Below, piece after piece: positions 1-5,729 of a DNA stretch of 12,277 bases (position 1 is its first letter; each line of letters opens with the position of its first letter). The stretch spans positions 1 through 12,277 of the forward strand of contig CAZIWX010000075.1 in assembly GCA_964543125.1 (NCBI GenBank), read 5' to 3'. The stretch comes from CAZIWX01 sp964543125 (GTDB lineage: Bacteria > Fidelibacterota > UBA8477). The notes below the pieces were generated by a model. That model saw only the letters and a program-made list of their open reading frames with translations. It made no database searches and was not told the origin of the DNA. The position numbers were made by a program, and so were the translations under genes.

Positions 1-344
1 AAACCATCGCCCTGTTCACCACCCCCGCCGAGGTCGTACCCGGCAGCAGCCGCTGCCTGGGTTGGGACAGCCCGGAAGGATTGGCCAGTGGTGGCGTTTA
101 TGTGGGCGATCATGCTTTTGGACACACCGGATTTACCGGCACCTCAATCTGGATCGACCCGGACCATGACATGTTCGTGATTCTGCTAACCAATGCGGTG
201 CACCCGTTGCGGACCTATAAAAAGCCAAATTATTTTGACTGGCGGCAGCGCATCCATTCGGCAGCTTATGAATCTTTTGGCAATATTCCCCGCAACCCGC
301 GGTTGAAATGGCGGAAACGCTGGGAGGGATTGGATCAGCAATAG
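1..344 (+). CDS. Serine hydrolase, class C beta-lactamase family (3' fragment)
   Basis: This is the C-terminal end of a gene that begins left of the window; the reading frame is already open at base 3. The visible residues include L-G-W-D-S-P, then F-G-H-T-G-F-T-G-T-S (about bases 117-146), then D-P-D-H-D-M-F-V-I-L-L-T-N. The H-T-G stretch sits where class C beta-lactamases, DD-peptidases and related esterases carry their K/H-T-G active-site box, and the following L-L-T-N is the usual last core strand. These enzymes use a Ser-x-x-Lys nucleophile to open beta-lactams, peptidoglycan stems or esters; that Ser lies outside the window, so activity and substrate cannot be judged. The TTG at base 81 is an internal codon, not a start. 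The tail after the core (rich in Arg, Lys and Trp) is short and ends at TAG. The family assignment is firm; a specific enzyme name is not possible. Confidence 0.85.
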   Translation, partial: TIALFTTPAEVVPGSSRCLGWDSPEGLASGGVYVGDHAFGHTGFTGTSIWIDPDHDMFVILLTNAVHPLRTYKKPNYFDWRQRIHSAAYESFGNIPRNPRLKWRKRWEGLDQQ

Positions 345-561
345 TGAGTGGTTGATTGTTCATAATTTACATCGCAAGCACCCGAATGAATTCGGGTACT
401 GTTTCATCTCTCTCAACGTGCCCGGTGTTCTGCGTGTAATCTCTGGATCCTTCGTATTTACGGTATTTCTGCAGGGGATCAGCCTGAGGTTTGGCACCTG
501 GAACAGTCCTCCATGAAAATCGATTTGGTCCTCATGAAACCCGGACGACAATCGGTTTTAT
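345..561. other. Non-coding stretch between convergent genes
   Basis: No convincing gene lies here. A 63-codon open frame on the - strand (551 to 360) has no ribosome binding site and no recognisable composition. The only structure I see is a small hairpin at 380-397 (ACCCGAA, loop TGAA, TTCGGGT), which lacks a clear T-run and could be a weak terminator for the serine hydrolase. Confidence 0.4.
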
Positions 562-596
562 AACCACGCCCCGTAAAAACGGGGCGTGGTTGTTTT
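562..596 (+). terminator. Strong hairpin terminator between convergent genes
   Basis: A perfect 13-bp stem is formed by 562-574 (AACCACGCCCCGT) and 579-591 (ACGGGGCGTGGTT), with a four-base A loop, followed by GTTTT. The stem is GC-rich and the T-run lies on the + strand side, so it best fits rho-independent termination of rightward transcription from the serine hydrolase, 217 bases after its stop. It is also 25 bases beyond the stop of the leftward gene at 617. On that strand the tail is ATAAAA, so any leftward activity would be weaker. Confidence 0.8.
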
Positions 597-616
597 AACA
601 ATCGGTAAAGTGACTT

Positions 617-1603
617 TTAATGATGGCGCGGTGCCCGGCCCATATAATGAAACCCCAGGATTTGCGAGTTATACACGGCATAATCCGGATCAAACAGGGT
701 GCGGGTATCCACTGCATCCAAATAGGCTTTAAAAATATGATCCCGGCCCATCAGGCGGGATACTTTGCCGAAATGCTGGCGGCCATTTTCGTCAGTTCCG
801 AGATACCGCATACCCTGCCGCGCCGGTTCAACGGGCCGTTGGTGCTGAAAATCCCACTTGAATCGCACTACCGCCCGGTCGTCCGGGGCCGGCATGGTAA
901 GGAATAAATCCACCCGGACCGAATCACCCCGATGAAAAGTCAGGGCGTGGGCACGCATGGAAATATAGGTATTCTCAAAATCAACAAGAGTTCGGCTACT
1001 GTCAGTCGCCAAATTAGTGAGCCGGAGACTGTTAAATTCGATGGTCCCGTTGTCCGAGCCACCATATACCGGCGTCATGCCCGTCCGCACCCAGTGGTGT
1101 ACACCGTGCCGGTTGGGCAGATATTGAAACCGAACATGCCGCGTCAGGGTCATGGCGATGGGTTTTCCCACCAGGGAAATCGTATCACCCATTACCCAGT
1201 CCGTTGCACTGGTCCAGATTCGTTCCCGTTGTAAAGCGTGAAAAATACCGGTGATATTAGCGGTGAGCGTGGCATAAGCCAGGCTGTCGTTCTCAACCTG
1301 GACCTCCGGGGCCACGCGGGTATGGGACATATTGGTGCGCCAAAAACGCCAGACATATTGCGAATCGAAAGCTGCCGGCGCCGGATCGGGCGTTTCATAC
1401 ACGGTTAGTGTTTTGGAAAGCCCCCAATCATCCTGGGTGACATTGCCCACGTCGTCCACCTCATAAAGGGTGTCTTCAGATGAGATCAGGCTGAGAATCT
1501 GATTCTTAATCGAATCGGTCGTGGTGTTTTGGGCTTGGTCGCAATTCCAAACAACCACGGCCATTAGGCTCATGACTGACAAGACTTTGATACGATAGTT
1601 CAT
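617..1603 (-). CDS. Exported protein of unknown function, last gene of the ECF sigma cluster
   Basis: I do not recognise this 328-residue protein. The N-terminus is a clear export signal: basic start (M-N-Y-R-I-K), a hydrophobic core at residues 7-19, then W-N-C-D-Q. Cys21 could be a lipidated cysteine, but the preceding V-W-N is a poor lipobox, so lipoprotein status is uncertain. The mature part has no Cys, no further membrane helix, and alternating polar/hydrophobic stretches suggesting a beta-rich periplasmic or surface protein. The C-terminus ends in R-H-H. The start is well supported: ATG at 1603 is preceded by AGGAGA (1614-1609) at 5-nt spacing. It lies 28 nt after the Spy/CpxP-like gene on the same strand, so it is probably the distal gene of the sigma operon and may be an envelope effector or sensor. 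That role is inferred only from position. Confidence 0.75.
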   Translation of the reverse strand: MNYRIKVLSVMSLMAVVVWNCDQAQNTTTDSIKNQILSLISSEDTLYEVDDVGNVTQDDWGLSKTLTVYETPDPAPAAFDSQYVWRFWRTNMSHTRVAPEVQVENDSLAYATLTANITGIFHALQRERIWTSATDWVMGDTISLVGKPIAMTLTRHVRFQYLPNRHGVHHWVRTGMTPVYGGSDNGTIEFNSLRLTNLATDSSRTLVDFENTYISMRAHALTFHRGDSVRVDLFLTMPAPDDRAVVRFKWDFQHQRPVEPARQGMRYLGTDENGRQHFGKVSRLMGRDHIFKAYLDAVDTRTLFDPDYAVYNSQILGFHYMGRAPRHH

Positions 1604-1608
1604 AATTG

Positions 1609-1614
1609 TCTCCT
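1609..1614 (-). promoter_or_regulatory. Ribosome binding site of the unknown exported protein
   Basis: AGGAGA on the - strand, 5 nt before ATG 1603. It fixes the start of the gene and supports translation independent of the upstream gene, which ends 28 nt away. Confidence 0.7.
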
Positions 1615-1631
1615 GGGTTGGAATTTAAAAT

Positions 1632-2210
1632 CTATTTCGGAAAAATTAATCCGGGTTCAGGTCCCGGAAATTCACGCAAATCAGCTTTTCGGCGCATTCC
1701 TTTGCCATCCATCATGGGTCCACCCGGACGGGTTTGGGGTCCGCGTTGATCGCGAATGAAATTACGTAGTTGACGACGAAAGTGTTGCTCAAACCCCAAA
1801 TACTGAAGTTGCTGCCGGGGTGTGAGATATTTAGCCAGAGATTTGAAAAATTCGCGATTCATTTTTTGGATTTTATCTTGTTGCGATAAAACCTGATCCA
1901 TGAATTTATTTACATTTTTCTGGTCCAGTTTGTCCTGATTCAGCATGTTTCGTCCCTGGTCCACCAGATCCGCTAACGCTTTTTGTTCTGTTCTAATGCC
2001 TTTTTCATGAACCTGGAGCATGGGTATAAACGTCTTGATCTGATCGTCCGTGAGAGCGAGTGCTTCCGTAAGTTTATAGATTCTAACTGCTTCCACATTC
2101 CGGGGTGGCTGAAAATCCAAGCCGGAACCATTTTTATAATGCATGGGTTGGGTCCATCCTGAAACGGCTGCCAAAAAGCCCAACGTAATTAAGAGTGATT
2201 TAGTTTTCAT
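1632..2210 (-). CDS. Periplasmic Spy/CpxP-like protein with two LTxxQ motifs
   Basis: A 192-residue protein with a signal peptide (K-T-K, hydrophobic residues 5-18, likely cleavage near W-T-Q/P at 19-22). The mature part is almost entirely helical and charged, with L-T-D-D-Q at 53-57 and L-T-P-R-Q at 129-133. This pair of LTxxQ motifs about 75 residues apart marks the Spy/CpxP/ZraP/CnrX (metal-resistance) family of periplasmic chaperones and stress or metal sensors. The C-terminal tail is Pro/Gly/Met-rich (G-P-M-M-D-G-K-G-M). There is no Cys, and the few His residues do not form an obvious metal cluster. The start ATG overlaps the upstream stop as ATGA (4 nt), and GGAGG (2225-2221) lies 10 nt before it, so it is probably translationally coupled to the anti-sigma candidate. 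By analogy with CnrX it may relay an envelope signal to the anti-sigma protein. The family is well supported; sensing of metal is not shown. Confidence 0.82.
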   Translation of the reverse strand: MKTKSLLITLGFLAAVSGWTQPMHYKNGSGLDFQPPRNVEAVRIYKLTEALALTDDQIKTFIPMLQVHEKGIRTEQKALADLVDQGRNMLNQDKLDQKNVNKFMDQVLSQQDKIQKMNREFFKSLAKYLTPRQQLQYLGFEQHFRRQLRNFIRDQRGPQTRPGGPMMDGKGMRRKADLREFPGPEPGLIFPK

Positions 2211-2629
2211 GAGTTCTTATCCTCCATAAAAGATTTAAAAGCGGTTAAGTCGGCACTGGAAAGGAGTAATTCCGGCAAGGGATCAGTCATATCGGGTGAG
2301 TTCAACAGGTACTCCACGGAGGCCCAATATAATTTGTTCAGATCGGTGGAGTCCAGCAGGCCCGGCATTAAAGAACCATCAAACAGGGTTTCCTGCCCTA
2401 ATGTCCGGCTTGCCGGTGTGGAAATTTGCGGTGACCGAAGCTGGGCACTGATGATAAACACCAGAAGCATGGCTGCAACCGCACCCAGCCCCACGCGTCC
2501 CTGCCGTCGGCGGCTGAGACGTTTCCGTACGCGTTCCCGGGTACCGGTTATAATGGAATCCGAGTCCGGCCCCGATTGGCTTTGAATCCAATCGTCAGCT
2601 GACTTTAGCCAATTATCAAACTCGTTCAT
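2207..2629 (-). CDS. Single-pass membrane protein, putative anti-sigma factor
   Basis: This 140-residue protein sits directly after the ECF sigma gene, the usual place of its anti-sigma factor. An acidic/polar N-terminal part (residues 1-45, ending in a strongly basic stretch R-K-R-L-S-R-R-R) precedes one membrane helix at about 47-63. About 75 residues follow with L-L-N-S and L-P-E-L-L-L-S patterns, predicted periplasmic by the positive-inside rule. The N-terminal part is short and has neither Cys nor His, so it is not a zinc-binding (ZAS) anti-sigma domain; a short helix as in CnrY-like proteins is a possible alternative. I chose ATG 2629, preceded by AAGGTGG, rather than an in-frame start at 2740 that would lie deep in the sigma gene. 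The chosen start overlaps the sigma stop by 14 nt, implying coupled translation. The function is inferred from topology and context, with no diagnostic motif. Confidence 0.72.
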   Translation of the reverse strand: MNEFDNWLKSADDWIQSQSGPDSDSIITGTRERVRKRLSRRRQGRVGLGAVAAMLLVFIISAQLRSPQISTPASRTLGQETLFDGSLMPGLLDSTDLNKLYWASVEYLLNSPDMTDPLPELLLSSADLTAFKSFMEDKNS

Positions 2630-3173
2630 TGTGTATTCCCACCTTTTCAGTGAAATAGGTTTGCAAGCGCTGTTTTCCATCGTGGAAATGAACTTTGGCG
2701 GCATTGGTTGAGCATCCAATCGCCCGTCCGATCTCGTCAAAGGGCAGATCTCCGTATATCCGGGCCATTACCACCGCATGCTGCCGGGGTGTCAGGGTCT
2801 TTAAAGCATCCGCCAATCGATCCTGACGAAAAGTCATCTCGGCTTCTTCTGCCGGATTTCGGTGGTCCGAGCGCTGCCGCAGGACATCCAGTGTTTCCCA
2901 GCGGCGATTTCGCTTGAGATGGGTGTAGCTCAGATTCATGGCAATTCTGAAAATCCAGGTCTTCAGCGAGGATTCGCCTTTGTAGGTGCGCGCTTTTTCC
3001 CAGACCCTCACAAAAGTATCCTGCAGAATATCCTGTGCGTCGTTGGTCTCCCGCACCAATCGCAAAACGAAGCGAAATAATTCAGGCTGGTAGACGCGAA
3101 CCAGTGCTTCCAATGCCTGGGCGTCCCGATGGAGCAATCTGTCAAATAGCGCTTGTTCTGCCTTGCGTTCCAT
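2616..3173 (-). CDS. RNA polymerase sigma factor, ECF (sigma-70) family
   Basis: This 185-residue protein has the two domains of an extracytoplasmic-function sigma factor. Region 2 spans about residues 22-92, with the core-binding segment D-A-Q-D-I-L-Q-D-T-F-V-R-V-W at 45-58 and the -10 recognition part around W-I-F-R-I-A-M-N-L at 73-81. Region 4 spans about 120-173, with L-T-P-R-Q at 127-131 and the helix-turn-helix G-D-L-P-F-D-E-I-G...C-S-T-N-A-A-K-V at 141-161 for -35 recognition. A variable linker lies between them. The length is normal for the group. ECF factors direct RNA polymerase to a small regulon, often including their own operon, and are held by a membrane anti-sigma factor, here probably the overlapping downstream gene. 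ATG 3173 has no good ribosome binding site nearby, so translation may be weak; no better in-frame start is visible. The identity is secure; the regulon and signal are unknown. Confidence 0.95.
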   Translation of the reverse strand: MERKAEQALFDRLLHRDAQALEALVRVYQPELFRFVLRLVRETNDAQDILQDTFVRVWEKARTYKGESSLKTWIFRIAMNLSYTHLKRNRRWETLDVLRQRSDHRNPAEEAEMTFRQDRLADALKTLTPRQHAVVMARIYGDLPFDEIGRAIGCSTNAAKVHFHDGKQRLQTYFTEKVGIHNERV

Positions 3174-3177
3174 CTAC

Positions 3178-3260
3178 GACCGTTTAGACCACTCCGGGCA
3201 GTAAAAGGTTAAGAAGCATCTTCATCTCAAATCGTAATATCGACTTTCGCCTAAACGGCC
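3178..3260. repeat. Spaced inverted repeat in the divergent intergenic region
   Basis: GACCGTTTAG (3178-3187) and CTAAACGGCC (3251-3260) are inverted copies, matching at 9 of 10 positions, with centres about 73 bases apart. One arm lies 5-14 bases before the sigma ATG; the other lies just before the likely -10 box of the symporter promoter. They could be paired operator half-sites serving both divergent genes. With only two copies and no known regulator, this remains a suggestion. Confidence 0.35.
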
Positions 3261-3267
3261 GATTGGT

Positions 3268-3273
3268 TATACT
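3268..3273 (+). promoter_or_regulatory. Candidate -10 box for the symporter gene
   Basis: TATACT matches the sigma-70 -10 consensus at 5 of 6 bases and lies 52 bases before the symporter ATG. No good -35 element is present at 16-18 bases upstream, so it is a candidate only, perhaps an activator-dependent promoter. Confidence 0.3.
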
Positions 3274-3314
3274 ACCCGCCGACCAACAGCCGAAAAACGT
3301 GCAAACAAATTGGG

Positions 3315-3319
3315 AAAGG
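3315..3319 (+). promoter_or_regulatory. Ribosome binding site deciding the symporter start
   Basis: AAAGG lies 6 nt before ATG 3326 and favours that start over the longer in-frame TTG at 3263, which would add 21 polar residues not expected in front of an AGCS transporter. Confidence 0.65.
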
Positions 3320-3325
3320 CGTCTT

Positions 3326-4792
3326 ATGTCTGGTTTGGTGAATTTTCTCACGAGCGTTAAAGATGTTTTATATGCCTATGTTTGGGAGTGGCCAACCAAC
3401 TGGTTTCCGCATACGATCCCCTTTTTGGTCATTCTGCTGCTAGGTACCGGAATATATGTCACATTCAAGTATGGTTTTATTCAAATTACCAAATTTCGCC
3501 ACGGGATTCAGGTTATCCGGGGGGTTTACGATAATCCCGACGATGCCGGTGATATCAACCATTTCCAGGCACTGGCTTCGGCCCTCTCGGCAACCATCGG
3601 TATCGGTAATATTGCCGGTGTGGCCACGGCTATTCATTACGGCGGTCCCGGCGCCTTGTTCTGGATGTGGCTCACCGCCATTTTCGGGATGGCCTTGAAA
3701 TATTCGGAAGCCACCCTCGCTTTGAAATACCGGACGATCAATCCCGACGGCTCGGCCAGCGGTGGTCCCATGTACTATATCCTCCATGGACTGGGTGAGA
3801 ACTGGAAATGGATGGCTATGGCTTTCGCCTTTTTTGCCGTTATTTCCAGTTTTGGCTCCGGTAATATGATCCAATCCTTCACGGTTACCGATCAGTTGAA
3901 CAGTGATTTCCTGATTCCCCGTTGGATCACCAGTCTGGTGTTGGCTGCTCTGGTAGCATTGGTGATTCTGGGGGGCATTAAACGCATCGGCCAGGTCGCC
4001 AGTAAATTGACCCCTTTCATGGCAATTATTTATGTTAGCGGGGCGTTCTTGATTCTCCTTTTGAACCCTGGTGATATTCTCCCTACCCTTACCCGGATCA
4101 TCCGGGAGGCTTTTCATCCCACCGCCACCCTAACCGGAGTGGCCGGTGGTGGCTTTCTCGTGTTCCTTAACACCATGCTCTGGGGCGTTAAGCGCGGGTT
4201 GTTTTCCAACGAGGCGGGCCAGGGTTCGGCGCCTATCGCCCACGCTGCCGCCAAAACGAAGGAACCGGTACGTGAAGGTGTTGTGGCCATGTTGGGACCT
4301 TTTGTGGATACCCTGGTGATCTGCACCATGACCGGTTTGGCTATCACCATCACCGGCGCCGATATGGTAAAAAATGCGGCCGGCGAACTCCTGAACGGTT
4401 CGCCCATGACGGCCTATGCGTTTGCCAAAGGACTGCATTTTCTCGGTGGTTGGGGAAATTATATTGTAACAATCAGCGTTGTCCTGTTTGCCTTGTCCAC
4501 GGCGATCAGTTGGAGTTATTATGGCGATCGCGGCGCCCAATTCCTGTGGGGCGACCGGGCGATTCTGCCTTATAAATTAGTTTATGTTGTGATGAATTTT
4601 TTGGGTGGGATTTTCTCCCTGGAAGTCGTTTGGGGTTATGGCGACATCGCGCTAGGACTCATGGCGATTCCAAACCTCATTGCCATTATTTTTCTCGCCA
4701 AAAAAGTCAGGGAACTCACCAATGATTATTTCAGCCGGGAACAATTGCCTTTTGTGAAAAAAGATCGCTATCGCACCGGAAACGAATGCTGA
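3326..4792 (+). CDS. Sodium:alanine/glycine symporter (AGCS family)
   Basis: A 488-residue inner-membrane transporter that uses the sodium gradient to import alanine or glycine. The family signature G-G-P-G-A-L-F-W-M-W-L-T-A-I-F-G is complete at residues 106-121. Just before it is the G-I-G-N-I-A-G-V-A stretch (about 92-100), part of the conserved core where ion and substrate bind. A later conserved loop reads G-L-F-S-N-E-A-G-Q-G-S-A-P (about bases 4196-4234). About ten or eleven hydrophobic segments are spread over the chain, and the length is typical. The start at 3326 was chosen for its ribosome binding site. The gene is transcribed divergently from the ECF sigma cluster, with 152 bases between the two start codons, and is followed 41 bases later by the IMPase-family gene. 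The exact substrate (alanine versus glycine, D or L) cannot be told from sequence alone. Confidence 0.95.
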   Translation: MSGLVNFLTSVKDVLYAYVWEWPTNWFPHTIPFLVILLLGTGIYVTFKYGFIQITKFRHGIQVIRGVYDNPDDAGDINHFQALASALSATIGIGNIAGVATAIHYGGPGALFWMWLTAIFGMALKYSEATLALKYRTINPDGSASGGPMYYILHGLGENWKWMAMAFAFFAVISSFGSGNMIQSFTVTDQLNSDFLIPRWITSLVLAALVALVILGGIKRIGQVASKLTPFMAIIYVSGAFLILLLNPGDILPTLTRIIREAFHPTATLTGVAGGGFLVFLNTMLWGVKRGLFSNEAGQGSAPIAHAAAKTKEPVREGVVAMLGPFVDTLVICTMTGLAITITGADMVKNAAGELLNGSPMTAYAFAKGLHFLGGWGNYIVTISVVLFALSTAISWSYYGDRGAQFLWGDRAILPYKLVYVVMNFLGGIFSLEVVWGYGDIALGLMAIPNLIAIIFLAKKVRELTNDYFSREQLPFVKKDRYRTGNEC

Positions 4793-4813
4793 CAAACTTT
4801 AGGATTGGAGTTC

Positions 4814-4834
4814 GTGAATATTAAATTTCAGTAA
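4814..4834 (+). other. Possible six-codon leader cistron before the IMPase gene
   Basis: GTG at 4814 opens a six-codon frame (V-N-I-K-F-Q) ending in TAA at 4832-4834, whose last A is the first base of the IMPase ATG (TAATG). AGGA (4801-4804) precedes the GTG by 9 nt, whereas the IMPase ATG itself has no clear ribosome binding site. This arrangement could allow re-initiation. It is too short to test by coding statistics. Confidence 0.25.
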
Positions 4835-5670
4835 TGTCCGTTCTAAGCGCTGATCCCGATTTTTCGGAGATATACTTTACTGCCTGGCGGGCCGCTAAAT
4901 CGGCCGGAAGTACGATCCGGCGGTTAACCGGGAATCCACGGAAAATCGATTTCAAGCGTACGCGCGATATGGTAACCAATGTCGATCGCGCCGCCGAGCA
5001 GGTCATCGTGGACATCATCCAGTCCAAATTTCCTACCCATTCCATTCTGGCGGAAGAGCGCGGTGAAATTCACCAACCGGACTCATCCTTTGAGTGGATT
5101 GTTGACCCCTTGGATGGCACAACCAACTTTGTCCACCGGTTTCCGGTTTATTGTGTGTCAATCGGTGTAGCTTACCGGGGTGAAATTGTCGTTGGCGCTA
5201 TTTACGATCCCATCCGTGACGAGCTTTTTTGTGCTAAAAAAGGCGGCGGAGCATTTCTGAATGGGCGGCCAATCCATGTTTCCCATACGCCGGAACTGGG
5301 CAAATCTCTGCTGGCCACGGGGTTCCCCTATATTAATGATGCCTTGTTCGAATTAAATATGCGCATTTGGGTCAAGCTATACGGTCAAACCCAAGGCTTA
5401 CGCCGCGCCGGCGCGGCCGCGCTGGATTTAGCAATGGTCGCTTGCGGGCGGCTGGATGGTTTTTGGGAATTCAGTCTCAAACCCTGGGACCTGGCGGCGG
5501 GGGTTTTGCTCATTCAAGAAGCCGGTGGAACCGTCACCGCGATTTGCGGGAAAGCGTTTGACCTAGCAACGGTCCCCCACATCATTACGGGAACACCTCT
5601 GATCCACCGCGCCATGTTGGATCGTATTTTACCCTATCTCGAGGGAGTCAATTTACAGCAACCATGCTGA
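4834..5670 (+). CDS. Inositol monophosphatase family protein (SuhB/IMPase type)
   Basis: A 278-residue magnesium-dependent sugar/inositol phosphate phosphatase of the IMPase superfamily, cytosolic, of usual length. The metal-site motifs are all present: A-E-E at 73-75, D-P-L-D-G-T-T-N-F at 91-99 (Asp91, Asp94 and Thr96 as metal/phosphate ligands) and W-D-L-A-A-G at 218-223 (Asp219). R-R-A-G-A-A-A-L-D-L-A at 190-200 and G-R-L-D-G-F-W-E at 205-212 are the expected substrate-side motifs. It should therefore be active on inositol-1-phosphate or a related sugar phosphate; the family also includes histidinol-phosphate, FBPase-like and PAP phosphatases, so the substrate is open. ATG 4834 is the first possible start in frame (TAA at 4822-4824 precedes it) and has a poor ribosome binding site; see the leader cistron. 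It sits 41 bases after the symporter and 55 bases before the M1 peptidase. Confidence 0.92.
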   Translation: MSVLSADPDFSEIYFTAWRAAKSAGSTIRRLTGNPRKIDFKRTRDMVTNVDRAAEQVIVDIIQSKFPTHSILAEERGEIHQPDSSFEWIVDPLDGTTNFVHRFPVYCVSIGVAYRGEIVVGAIYDPIRDELFCAKKGGGAFLNGRPIHVSHTPELGKSLLATGFPYINDALFELNMRIWVKLYGQTQGLRRAGAAALDLAMVACGRLDGFWEFSLKPWDLAAGVLLIQEAGGTVTAICGKAFDLATVPHIITGTPLIHRAMLDRILPYLEGVNLQQPC

Positions 5671-5729
5671 TAACCGGATCAGGAGTTTTAGAAAAACTGA
5701 AGAACAAATTAGCAGAGGAGTCATTGTGA
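5664..5729 (+). other. Possible 21-codon bridging ORF between IMPase and M1 peptidase
   Basis: ATG 5664 overlaps the IMPase stop (ATGCTGA) and opens 21 codons ending in TGA at 5727-5729, which overlaps the GTG start of the peptidase (GTGA). The predicted peptide ends in a Lys/Glu/Leu-rich amphipathic stretch (L-E-K-L-K-N-K-L-A-E-E). A GAGGGA at 5641-5646 is 17 nt upstream, too far for a normal ribosome binding site. It may be chance, or a coupling device. Confidence 0.2.
5714..5720 (+). promoter_or_regulatory. Ribosome binding site of the M1 peptidase
   Basis: AGAGGAG lies 5 nt before GTG 5726 and supports this non-ATG start, which also gives a proper signal peptide. Confidence 0.7.

Noticed and set aside
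360..551. 63-codon open frame on the - strand between the hydrolase and the exported-protein gene
   Set aside because: No ribosome binding site, no recognisable motif or signal, and it lies in a gap between convergent genes with terminator hairpins.
2630..2740. Longer anti-sigma candidate starting at 2740
   Set aside because: It would overlap the sigma region 4 coding sequence by more than 100 bases and add residues unlike a start region; ATG 2629 has a ribosome binding site.
3440..4117. 225-codon open frame on the - strand
   Set aside because: Antisense to the conserved AGCS transporter core, with no start signal or family resemblance.
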